Source: Williamsia limnetica (lineage in GTDB: Bacteria; Actinomycetota; Actinomycetes; Mycobacteriales; Mycobacteriaceae). Taken from it: a stretch of 64,000 nt of DNA. The stretch covers positions 1 to 64,000 of the forward strand of contig NZ_QJSP01000021.1 in the NCBI RefSeq assembly GCF_003217475.1. Direction: 5' to 3'. The position numbers and the translations under genes were made by a program. The notes below the pieces were generated by a model, which did no database searches, was not told the origin of the DNA, and saw only the letters and a list, made by a program, of their open reading frames with translations. Position 1 is the first letter of the stretch; the number at the start of each line of letters is the position of its first letter. Of the stretch, positions 1-7,411 are shown piece by piece.

Positions 1-102
1 TTCCCGGTGGAGCGGATGATGCGTGATGCCAAGATCACCCAGATCTACGAGGGCACCAACCAGATCCAGCGCGTCGTGATGTCCCGCGCACTCCTGCGCT
101 GA
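1..102 (+). CDS. Acyl-CoA dehydrogenase, C-terminal end only
   Basis: The window opens inside a reading frame of 33 residues that ends in TGA at 100-102. The visible residues include YEGTNQIQR followed by VVMSRALLR, the conserved C-terminal signature of FAD-dependent acyl-CoA dehydrogenases, where this segment closes the active site around the FAD and the acyl chain. Most of the protein lies upstream of the window, so substrate class cannot be read. In M. tuberculosis fadE25 lies not far from the Rv3264c-Rv3268 cell-wall block, and a homologous block follows here at 6704-12664. A FadE25-like enzyme is therefore plausible but inferred. The gene is followed directly by a strong palindrome. Confidence 0.85.
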   Translation, partial: FPVERMMRDAKITQIYEGTNQIQRVVMSRALLR

Positions 103-103
103 C

Positions 104-168
104 CCGATCTTGGTGGGTTCTGGCGAGCATACGCCCAGGTCGGCGTCGCCAGAACCCACCAAAATCGG
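104..168. terminator. Long perfect palindrome after the acyl-CoA dehydrogenase gene
   Basis: Arms at about 110-126 and 146-162 are perfect inverted repeats with core GGTGGGTTCTGGCGA and its complement TCGCCAGAACCCACC. The pairing continues outward to 104-108 and 164-168 with one mismatch. The loop is about 19 nt. It starts 2 nt after the stop codon, and no gene lies between it and the next start. No T-tract follows, as is common for actinobacterial hairpin terminators. A close relative of this palindrome lies at 41020-41068. Confidence 0.6.
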
Positions 169-215
169 AGGTGGAAATCCACCTCAGGTCTGATGTGGGC
201 TGCGCTGGGTGCCGA

Positions 216-229
216 TAGATTGGGTGCAA
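216..229 (+). promoter_or_regulatory. Leaderless promoter of the histidine kinase gene
   Basis: A TAGATT hexamer at 216-221 lies 7 nt before the ATG at 229. This is the spacing expected when transcription starts at the A of the start codon. No Shine-Dalgarno sequence precedes that ATG. The same arrangement recurs at many genes in this window. It is inferred from sequence only. Confidence 0.4.
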
Positions 230-1443
230 TGAACACCCAGCGGATCCTCGAGCGCTGGAACCGATTCGCCGAGCCCCGCCAGCTGCTGCTCGATGCTCTG
301 CTCTCGCTCGCCATCGCCACGGTGACGGTCCTGCCGGAGCTGTGGGAGCAGATGGGACCGAACGTCTGGTGGCGAATGCTGCTGGGCACGACCTGCTGCG
401 TCGCGCTGGCATATCGCCGGACCAGACCCGACCTTGCCGGTGCGGTGATCGCGTCGGCCGCGTTTGTGCACATCGTCGTCGACGAGCAGCTCAGTCCGGC
501 TGTGACCATCACCGCGGTGATCGGGCTCTACTCGATGGCGGCCTACGGCTCGACCTGGGGAACCCGGGCGGCCCTGGTGCTGGGCGTAATCGGTGGGGTC
601 GGATCGTCCGGTCGCTTCTACTCGGAGGCTCCGCAGTCGCGATCGTTCGAGTACAACGCCATCGGCGCTTCCTTCCTCGCGGCCCTCACGGTCGGTATCT
701 GGGCCACCGGTATGCTGCGGCGATCGCGTATGCGCGAGGTCTCATCGCTGCGCGAACGGGCCCGACTGCTCGAACTCGAACGCGCGCAGGAGTCCGAGCT
801 CGCCGCGATCGGCGAACGCACCCGCATCGCCCGCGAGATGCACGACATCATCGCCCACACCCTGACGGTGGTGATCGCGCAGGCCGACGGTGGCCGATAT
901 GCCGCGGAGCAGGATCCGGGCGCGGCAGCACGTGCGCTCGAGACCATCGCCGAGAACGGGCGACAAGCATTGGCGGACATGCGTTCCCTGCTCGGCGTAC
1001 TCAGGGAGGACGGGCCGCGCGAGGTGCGTGCGGTGCCCGGCATCGCCGATCTGCCGGACCTGCTGGCCGTGGTGCGGGCCGGTGGCCTACCGGTGACCTA
1101 CTCGACGTCCGGTCCGGAGCGAGCGGTCTCGGCAGGGTGTGGCCTCACCGCATACCGGATCATCCAGGAATCGCTGACGAACGTTCTCAAGCACGCAGGC
1201 CTCGGGGCCGACGCCGACGTCCGATTGCGTTGGGAGCCGGACCAGTTGCGCATCACCATCATCGACGACGGACGCACTGACGGGATGGTGGACGCCGACT
1301 GGGTCGCACCCGCAGGCGGTAAAGGGTTGTTGGGTATGCGTGAGCGGGCAGAACTGCACGGTGGGTCAATGACTGCGGGACCGCGACGCGACCACCGTGG
1401 CTACCGGGTAGAGGCTGTCCTGCCGACAGGAGAAGCATTGTGA
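229..1443 (+). CDS. Two-component sensor histidine kinase, NarL/DesK type
   Basis: A 404-residue membrane sensor kinase. The N-terminal half holds about four to five hydrophobic segments (roughly residues 25-160). A short coiled linker follows, then a HisKA_3 dimerisation domain with phospho-accepting His205 in the motif REMHDIIAHTL. The C-terminal HATPase_c domain has the N-box (IIQESLTNVLKHA) and G-boxes (GKGLLGMRERAELHGG). It should autophosphorylate and pass phosphate to the response regulator encoded next. The reading frame overlaps that gene by 4 bp (GTGA). An in-frame ATG at 193 would add 12 residues; 229 is preferred because a leaderless -10 sits just upstream. The signal is unknown; the downstream ABC exporter suggests an envelope or antibiotic-type cue. 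Confidence 0.9.
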   Translation: MNTQRILERWNRFAEPRQLLLDALLSLAIATVTVLPELWEQMGPNVWWRMLLGTTCCVALAYRRTRPDLAGAVIASAAFVHIVVDEQLSPAVTITAVIGLYSMAAYGSTWGTRAALVLGVIGGVGSSGRFYSEAPQSRSFEYNAIGASFLAALTVGIWATGMLRRSRMREVSSLRERARLLELERAQESELAAIGERTRIAREMHDIIAHTLTVVIAQADGGRYAAEQDPGAAARALETIAENGRQALADMRSLLGVLREDGPREVRAVPGIADLPDLLAVVRAGGLPVTYSTSGPERAVSAGCGLTAYRIIQESLTNVLKHAGLGADADVRLRWEPDQLRITIIDDGRTDGMVDADWVAPAGGKGLLGMRERAELHGGSMTAGPRRDHRGYRVEAVLPTGEAL

Positions 1444-2141
1444 GCGAAGTCATCCGGGTCGGTCTCGTCGACGATCAAGCGCTCGTGCGGGCCGGCTTCG
1501 GGATGGTGATCAACTCCCAGCCCGACATGGAAGTGGTCCTCGAAGGCGGCGACGGTGGCGAGGCCCTCGAGCAGATCCGGAACACGCAGGTCGATGTGGT
1601 CCTGATGGATGTCCAGATGCCACGCCTGGACGGGATCGAAGCCACGCGCAGACTACTGGCGGGCCAGGCAGATGCGCCGAAGATCGTGGTGCTCACCACC
1701 TTCGACACCGACGAGTACCTGCTGGCAGCCATCTCGGCCGGTGCGAGTGGGTTCCTGCTCAAGGATGCGCGTCCCGAAGAACTGCTGGCGGCCATTCGCA
1801 CGGTCTTCGCCGGGGATGCGGTGATCGCACCACGGTCCACCCGGCGGTTGCTCACCCACGTGGCAGCAGGGGTGGGCGCAGGCCCTGAGGCCCTCACCGT
1901 GGAACCGGCTGACCTCATCGACCCCCTGACGCCACGCGAGAGTGAAGTCTTGCGTGCCATCGCGATCGGTATGACCAACGGCGAGATCGCTGCGAGCTTC
2001 CACCTGTCGCCGGCGACCGTCAAGACCCATGTGGGTCGGGTCTTGACCAAAACCGGCTCGCGCGACCGAGTGCAGGTAGTGCTGTATGCATTCAGGACCG
2101 GCATGGTGGCCATCTCCGACATCCTGGGCCGGCACGGGTAG
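1440..2141 (+). CDS. Response regulator, NarL/LuxR family
   Basis: A 233-residue response regulator. The N-terminal receiver domain has the acidic pair Asp11/Asp12, phospho-acceptor Asp57 (VVLMDVQMP), the conserved Thr (LTTFDTD) and Lys (FLLKDARPEEL). The C-terminal GerE-type helix-turn-helix reads LTPRESEVLRAIAIGMTN then ATVKTHVGRVLTK. Its GTG start overlaps the kinase stop codon, so the two are translationally coupled and form a cognate pair. A DNA target is not proven. The nested palindrome at 2239-2273, just ahead of the ABC exporter genes, is the obvious local candidate. Confidence 0.93.
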   Translation: MSEVIRVGLVDDQALVRAGFGMVINSQPDMEVVLEGGDGGEALEQIRNTQVDVVLMDVQMPRLDGIEATRRLLAGQADAPKIVVLTTFDTDEYLLAAISAGASGFLLKDARPEELLAAIRTVFAGDAVIAPRSTRRLLTHVAAGVGAGPEALTVEPADLIDPLTPRESEVLRAIAIGMTNGEIAASFHLSPATVKTHVGRVLTKTGSRDRVQVVLYAFRTGMVAISDILGRHG

Positions 2142-2234
2142 TACTGCGGTCGTACCCCGATCACCGCAGGGGAGTACTCCGAAGGCAACCGATGATCGGC
2201 CCCTGCTCCGACGATATCCAGGTCCCTCCGAAAA

Positions 2235-2279
2235 TACGCTTGTCCGGCAATGACATTCATTGGCACGGACAAGGGAGGA
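2235..2279 (+). promoter_or_regulatory. Nested palindrome abutting the exporter Shine-Dalgarno
   Basis: Outer arms CTTGTCCG (2239-2246) and CGGACAAG (2266-2273) are perfect complements. Inside them CAATG (2248-2252) and CATTG (2258-2262) form a second inverted repeat with a 5-nt centre. The right outer arm runs into the Shine-Dalgarno stretch AAGGGAGGA at 2271-2279, which serves the ATG at 2285. A possible -10 hexamer TACGCT lies at 2235-2240. The element could be an operator for the adjacent response regulator or an RNA hairpin that limits ribosome access. Confidence 0.55.
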
Positions 2280-2284
2280 CAGCG

Positions 2285-3115
2285 ATGTCGACTACGAGGA
2301 CCCAGGTGAACACTGCTGATGCCGCCGGCGCTGGTGGAGTGCGGCCGAGCCACGCTTCCAGTGGCACAGTGGCGGCGCGGGCCATCGGCCTGCAGAAGAC
2401 GTACGGGGAGAAGGATGCGGAGGTTCACGCCCTGCGCGACGTGAGTCTGGCGATCCCGGCGGGAAGGTTCACCGCCATCATGGGTCCGTCGGGCTCGGGA
2501 AAATCGACACTCATGCACTGCCTGGCAGGTCTGGACACCCCGACGGCCGGCACCGTGATGATCGGGGACACCGATCTGTCCCGATGTGACGACACGCAGC
2601 GGACCCGGATCAGGCGGCGTGAGTTGGGATTCGTCTTCCAGTCGTTCAATCTGCTGCCCGTACTGTCAGCGCGAGCGAACATCCTCCTGCCGCTCACGCT
2701 CGATCGCCGGCGCCCGGACCGGGCATGGTTCGACGAACTCGTACATGTGCTGGGAATCGCTGATCGACTCGATCACAAGCCATCTGAGCTGTCGGGTGGT
2801 CAGCAGCAGCGCGTCGCGATCGCGCGTGCGCTGCTGCCTCGGCCGCGGCTGATCCTCGCCGACGAACCGACAGGCAATCTCGACAGTCACTCGGGAGCGC
2901 AGGTACTTTCGCTGCTGCAGGCGAGCAGTCGCCGGGCAGGCCAGACCATCGTCATGGTGACCCACGACCCGGTGGCGGCCGGCTACTGCGATCAGGTGCT
3001 GGTCATGGCAGATGGTCTGTTGGTCGACCAAATCGACACGCCGACCACGGACTCGGTGGCCGCGGCCATGCTCCGCCACGGATCAGTGGCCGGTGCGGCG
3101 GGGGTCGGCCGATGA
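2285..3115 (+). CDS. ABC transporter ATP-binding protein, MacB/LolD type
   Basis: A 276-residue ATPase subunit. After a divergent N-terminal stretch of about 35 residues comes a complete ABC domain: Walker A GPSGSGKST, Q-loop in FVFQSFNLLP, signature LSGGQQQRVAIARAL, Walker B LILADEPTGNLD and H-loop TIVMVTHDP. The FQSFNLLP segment is characteristic of the MacB/LolD/FtsE group, which power FtsX-like permeases. The ATG at 2285 is preceded by GGGAGGA at good spacing. The stop codon overlaps the start of the permease gene (ATGA), so the pair is made stoichiometrically. The preceding two-component system probably controls it. Confidence 0.93.
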   Translation: MSTTRTQVNTADAAGAGGVRPSHASSGTVAARAIGLQKTYGEKDAEVHALRDVSLAIPAGRFTAIMGPSGSGKSTLMHCLAGLDTPTAGTVMIGDTDLSRCDDTQRTRIRRRELGFVFQSFNLLPVLSARANILLPLTLDRRRPDRAWFDELVHVLGIADRLDHKPSELSGGQQQRVAIARALLPRPRLILADEPTGNLDSHSGAQVLSLLQASSRRAGQTIVMVTHDPVAAGYCDQVLVMADGLLVDQIDTPTTDSVAAAMLRHGSVAGAAGVGR

Positions 3116-5568
3116 AAACCGTTGTGCTCGCACAGCTCCGGGCATACAAGGGGCGATACGTGGCATCAGGTCTGGCTGTCGCCATCGCGGTCGCGTTCGT
3201 CGCTGCCACCCTCACCCTGTCGGCCACCTCGAGCGAGTCGATGCGCGCATCGGTGGCCGGGCAGTTCTCGCACACCGATGCGGCCGCCTTCGTGCCCGGT
3301 GAGTTCGCGGAACGGACAGGGGCGGCGCTCGCGGCCACCCCGGGGGTCGATGCGACCGCCGTCGACAGCACCCGGTGGGTGAGTGTGACCAGCGGAACGA
3401 GATCCTTCGGCCAGGTCCAGCTGACCGCCATCGCACCTGACGAGTCGCTGCGCTGGCAGACCCTGTCGGTGGGGCATCTGCCGAAGGCAGACAACGAGGT
3501 CGTGGCTTTCGCCGGGTCCAATTTCGCGGTGGGCGAGCATTTCTACGTCCGTCCCGACGTCGACACCGGCACCGACAGGGTCGCCAGAGAGATGACTGTG
3601 GTGGGCCTGCTGGATCGCGCGTCGACGACCACGAGCGCGCCGCAACTGTTCGGCACCAACGCGGGCGTCGCCGCCCTCGCGCCGGGACGGGCGGTCGATC
3701 AGGCCGAGAGTGTCGTCATCCGGATGTCATTCACACCGGGCGCAGATCAGGCCGTGGTGATGTCGGCGATCACCCGACTCGTCACCGCGGTGCCGGGCGG
3801 CAAGGCCATGACCGGCGGTGAGGCCACCGACGAGGTGATGAGCCGGTACGTCGGTGAAACCGATGTGTTGGCCACCGTGCTGTTGGTCTTCGCGGCCATC
3901 ACCGCGTTGGTGTCGTGCCTGGTGATCGCCAACACCTTCGCCGTACTGATCGCCTCGCGGACGCAGGAGCTCGCGTTACTACGGTGCATCGGCGCCGATA
4001 CCGGGCAGGTGCGGTCGGGGGTACGACTCGAGGCGCTCGTCCTGGGGGTGCTCGCGTCGGTCGTCGGCGTCGTGTTCGGGATCAGCGGCGTTGCCGCCGC
4101 GTCGGCGCTGGTGCGTTCTACGGGGGCGAACTTCCCGCTGACCGAACTGACCGTGCCGCTGACGGCGCCGGTGGCCGCGATGGTGCTCGGCGTGGTGATG
4201 ACGGTGATCGCGGCGACCGTCCCGGCGAGACTCGCGACCGCTGTATCACCGTTGGCGGCATTTCGGACGGTGGTCCCGTCGTCACCCGGCCGGCGCGGAA
4301 TCCTGCGGCTGCTCGTTGCCGCGGCGCTCGTGGGCGGTGGGTCGATCATCATGACCGTCGGGGTGGGCGCAAAGTCCGTACCCGCAGCGGGACTCGGCGG
4401 GGCGTCGAGCTTCCTCGGCATCATGCTCGCTGCTGTTGTGCTGGTACCCCCGCTCGTCCGGATCATCGGGGTCGGCGCCGCGCGGTTGCTGCGGCGGACG
4501 GCGGCCGGTCCGGTCGCCGAACTGGCCGCTGCGAACGCGACACGCCATCCGCGACGCACGGCGGCAACGGCGTCGGCGCTGATCATCGGCATCACCTTGA
4601 CGACGATGATGGTGGTGGGGGCGCAGGTCGTGCGGTCGAGTGTCTCAGGTCTCATCGGCGAGATGCATCCGATCGACCTGGTCGTCTCGTCGAGTGCGCC
4701 GCTTGACCCGTCGCTGATCAACGTGGTGGCGAGCACCGCCGGGGTCGAGGCGTCGCTGCCTGTCACCCGTACGGAGGTGTCGGTGAACGGGCATCAGATG
4801 AATGTGGGTGCCCTCGACACCGGGCGGTTGTCTCAGGTGATGCGATCAGGGCACGCCCCGGCGGCAGATGAGATCGCCCTGGCACCAGAAGATCAGATCC
4901 TCGCAGGGGTCGGACCGGGTGAGCGTGTCCGGCTCGCCGCCGGGGGAGGGGTTCGCACCGTGACCGTCATCGACGGCGCGTCGGGGTCCTTTGTCGATCG
5001 CGGCCTCGTGTCCGCGGCGCCGCAGGCAACTGGCATCGTCGTCCGGCTGCAGGCGGGTGGCGCCGACAGTTCGGGGGCGGTCACCGACATCCGGGAGATC
5101 GTCGCGAACTCGGCCCCCGACGCCACTTTCGGTGGCGGTGTCGAGATAGCCCAGCAACTCGATCAGATCCTCATTCTGCTCCTGCGAATCGTGCTGGCGC
5201 TGCTGGCCGTGTCGGTCATCGTCGCGCTGATCGGCGTGGGCAACACGATGGCGCTGTCGGTCATCGATCGGTCCCGCGAGAACGCGATGCTGCGGGTCAT
5301 CGGGCTGAGTTCGCGCGGCGTGCAGGGAATGCTCCTGGCGGAGGCCGCCTTGATCGCGGTGGTGGGATCCGTGGTGGGCGTGCTGCTGGGGACGGGATAC
5401 GGGATCGCGGGCGCCGCTGCCGTCGTCGGTGCCCACCGGGTGTCGCTGCCGGATCTCCCCGTCGTCGCATTGGCCGGAATCGTCCTGGTCGGAGGGTTGG
5501 CCGGATTGCTGAGTTCGGCAATTCCGGCTCGCCGGGCCCTGAAGGCAGATCCGGCTGCGGCGCTGTGA
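3112..5568 (+). CDS. FtsX-like ABC transporter permease
   Basis: An 818-residue permease with two FtsX-type repeats. A TM helix near the N-terminus (about residues 17-37) is followed by a large extracytoplasmic MacB-PCD-like domain, then three clustered TM helices (about 245-365). A second hydrophobic helix group, a second extracytoplasmic domain (about 505-675) and a final three-helix bundle ending near residue 800 follow. The motif containing RTQELALLRCIGA, and its second copy around ENAMLRVIGLSSRGVQ, are typical of this family. Such systems expel or sense peptides and antibiotics, or move lipoproteins and lipids. The substrate is unknown here. It is translationally coupled to the ATPase gene. 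A stop at 5568 is followed by the radical SAM gene on the same strand. Confidence 0.92.
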   Translation: MKTVVLAQLRAYKGRYVASGLAVAIAVAFVAATLTLSATSSESMRASVAGQFSHTDAAAFVPGEFAERTGAALAATPGVDATAVDSTRWVSVTSGTRSFGQVQLTAIAPDESLRWQTLSVGHLPKADNEVVAFAGSNFAVGEHFYVRPDVDTGTDRVAREMTVVGLLDRASTTTSAPQLFGTNAGVAALAPGRAVDQAESVVIRMSFTPGADQAVVMSAITRLVTAVPGGKAMTGGEATDEVMSRYVGETDVLATVLLVFAAITALVSCLVIANTFAVLIASRTQELALLRCIGADTGQVRSGVRLEALVLGVLASVVGVVFGISGVAAASALVRSTGANFPLTELTVPLTAPVAAMVLGVVMTVIAATVPARLATAVSPLAAFRTVVPSSPGRRGILRLLVAAALVGGGSIIMTVGVGAKSVPAAGLGGASSFLGIMLAAVVLVPPLVRIIGVGAARLLRRTAAGPVAELAAANATRHPRRTAATASALIIGITLTTMMVVGAQVVRSSVSGLIGEMHPIDLVVSSSAPLDPSLINVVASTAGVEASLPVTRTEVSVNGHQMNVGALDTGRLSQVMRSGHAPAADEIALAPEDQILAGVGPGERVRLAAGGGVRTVTVIDGASGSFVDRGLVSAAPQATGIVVRLQAGGADSSGAVTDIREIVANSAPDATFGGGVEIAQQLDQILILLLRIVLALLAVSVIVALIGVGNTMALSVIDRSRENAMLRVIGLSSRGVQGMLLAEAALIAVVGSVVGVLLGTGYGIAGAAAVVGAHRVSLPDLPVVALAGIVLVGGLAGLLSSAIPARRALKADPAAAL

Positions 5569-5629
5569 GTCTCGGACCCGCCGGACCCCGGACTTGACAC
5601 GAAATAGAACTGATGTTCGACTGAGCGAT

Positions 5630-6673
5630 ATGCGATGGGACGCACAGTTGCTCGAGTCCGACAAGGACTCGGGAGAGGACTTCGCGAGGCCGGCTCTTCC
5701 AGGATTGGAGCGAGCCGGCCTCGTCCGGTCTGTGCAGACCCCCGAGTTCTCGGGGGTGACCTTTCACGAGGTGCTCTGCAAAAGTGCACTGAACAAGGTT
5801 CCCGAGGGCTCGCGGGTGCCGATGCGATGGACCATCAATCCGACCAGGGGTTGTCTGCACCAGTGCGTCTACTGTTTTGCCCGGGGCAGCCACGAATACC
5901 TCGACCTCGACGCGGGTCGCGACTTCGACACCCAGATCGTGGTGAAGGTGAACATCGCGGCAGTCCTGCGAAAAGAGCTGGGCCGCAGGAGCTGGAAGCG
6001 CGAAACGGTGGCGTTGGGCACCAATACAGATCCCTACCATCGCGCCGAGGGTCGGTACCGGCTGATGCCGGGCATCATCGGTGCGCTGGCCGATCACGGG
6101 ACGCCGATGTCGATTCTGACCAAGGGCACCCTCCTGCGTCGTGATCTGCCGCTGCTGTCGGTGGCGGCACAATCGGTCCCGGTGACCATCGGGATCTCGC
6201 TGGCGCTGCTGGACGAGGACCTGCGTCGCCAGGTCGAGCCGGGCGCGCCGACGGCCAAGGCCCGTCTCGACCTGATCTCTGCGGTGCGCGAGGCAGGGTT
6301 CGATTGCCATGTGATGGCTTCGCCGATCCTGCCTGCGCTCAAGGATTCTCGAGCCGAGCTCGATGAACTGTTCGGGGCTCTGGCCGCAGCGGGTGCCACC
6401 TCCGTCACGGCGTCGGAGTTGTTCCTGCGGGGACCGACCCGCAACTGGTATCTCACCTGGCTCGGCGACAACCACCCTGCGTTGCTGCGTACCTACCGGC
6501 GGATCTACGGACGGGGCTCGCACCCGGCTCCGGAATACCGCCAGTGGCTGCGCGAGCGCATCACTCCGCTACTGGACAAACACGGCCTCAGTGGGATGGG
6601 CTACGACGAGGTCCACGTCCCGCGGAACCAGGTCCTCACAGCGCAACCACCCGTCCAGCCGACGCTGTTCTGA
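5630..6673 (+). CDS. Rv2578c-family radical SAM protein
   Basis: A 347-residue protein with the radical SAM cysteine motif C-x3-C-x2-C in CLHQCVYCFARGSHEYL, which ligates a 4Fe-4S cluster. Further conserved segments include TNPTRG just before the motif, LGTNTDPYHRAEGRY, and SILTKGTLLRRDLPLL. These match the spore-photoproduct-lyase-like branch represented by mycobacterial Rv2578c, whose reaction is not established. ATG 5630 is chosen because family members begin MRW. An in-frame TTG at 5594 lies within a possible -35 box (TTGACA), so it is unlikely to be the start. No intein interrupts the gene. It stands alone between an ABC exporter and a convergent cell-wall block. Confidence 0.85.
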   Translation: MRWDAQLLESDKDSGEDFARPALPGLERAGLVRSVQTPEFSGVTFHEVLCKSALNKVPEGSRVPMRWTINPTRGCLHQCVYCFARGSHEYLDLDAGRDFDTQIVVKVNIAAVLRKELGRRSWKRETVALGTNTDPYHRAEGRYRLMPGIIGALADHGTPMSILTKGTLLRRDLPLLSVAAQSVPVTIGISLALLDEDLRRQVEPGAPTAKARLDLISAVREAGFDCHVMASPILPALKDSRAELDELFGALAAAGATSVTASELFLRGPTRNWYLTWLGDNHPALLRTYRRIYGRGSHPAPEYRQWLRERITPLLDKHGLSGMGYDEVHVPRNQVLTAQPPVQPTLF

Positions 6674-6703
6674 CGACGACTCGCGAACGCCCGGTGCCTC
6701 GCG

Positions 6704-7411
6704 CTAGGTCAGGGTCGCGGTGACCTTCTCCGACTCGGCGCGTGCGGGTAGTTTGGCGAGATTCGGGTTGGCGACCTGCACCAGCGAGCCGCCGCTGACG
6801 AGCGTGGCGAGCAGGTTGGCGATGAGATTGCCCGGATCGTCCCACGAGCGTGTGGTCATGATCCGCGACCCGGCGACGATCCCGGCCCCGGCTGCGAAAG
6901 CCCTTGCCTCGGCGACGACCTCGTCGACCGATCGATCGTCGAGTGCCGGCCCGCCCGGACCGGCCGGTCGGAACTGGTCGCCGTGGACGCGCACCGAAGC
7001 TGCGTAATCGGTGAGGCCGATCGGGAGGTCGCGCATGGGCATACCGAACGGGTCGAGGGATACGACGGCGATCTCCGGCGCAGCGTCGACCCTCTCCAGG
7101 GTTGCCATCGAACAGAACGCCAGCGCCGCATCGTCGGAGTATCCGAGCCGGACGTGGACGCCCGCCCACCATGCGCCGAGTAGGACCGCGGCACTCTGCC
7201 AGTGAGTCGGCAAGTCGACGGACACCACGTCGCCGGCCATCAGACCGAACTCGTCGCGGATCATGTTCGCTGTTTTCGCGGCCCAGTTGGCCGTGGTGAT
7301 CCCGGAGAGCTCGGTGCGTTCACCGGTGGCGTCGTCGTAGTAGGTCAGCAGCGGTTGGGATCCGTCGGTGCTCAGCGCGGGGTGGAGCGCGGCATCGGTC
7401 ACCGTGGTCAA
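6704..7411 (-). CDS. TIGR03089 family protein
   Basis: A 235-residue protein related to the N-terminal part of AMP-binding (acyl-CoA synthetase-like) enzymes but much shorter, lacking the complete adenylation domain. This matches the actinobacterial TIGR03089 family, represented by Rv3268 in M. tuberculosis, of unknown function. The chosen start is TTG at 7411, which overlaps the lytR-type stop (TTGA) and has GGAG 8 nt upstream; an in-frame GTG at 7420 lacks a ribosome site. Its coupling to the LCP gene is conserved in mycobacteria and suggests an envelope-related role. Function cannot be assigned from sequence. Confidence 0.8.
   Translation of the reverse strand: MTTVTDAALHPALSTDGSQPLLTYYDDATGERTELSGITTANWAAKTANMIRDEFGLMAGDVVSVDLPTHWQSAAVLLGAWWAGVHVRLGYSDDAALAFCSMATLERVDAAPEIAVVSLDPFGMPMRDLPIGLTDYAASVRVHGDQFRPAGPGGPALDDRSVDEVVAEARAFAAGAGIVAGSRIMTTRSWDDPGNLIANLLATLVSGGSLVQVANPNLAKLPARAESEKVTATLT

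Noticed and set aside
5297-6523. Long minus-strand open frame opposite the radical SAM gene
   Set aside because: Low-complexity Arg/Pro-rich translation with no motif, fully antisense to a well-conserved gene.
5630-6673. Possible intein in the radical SAM gene
   Set aside because: The coding sequence is continuous and of ordinary length with no Hint-domain motifs.
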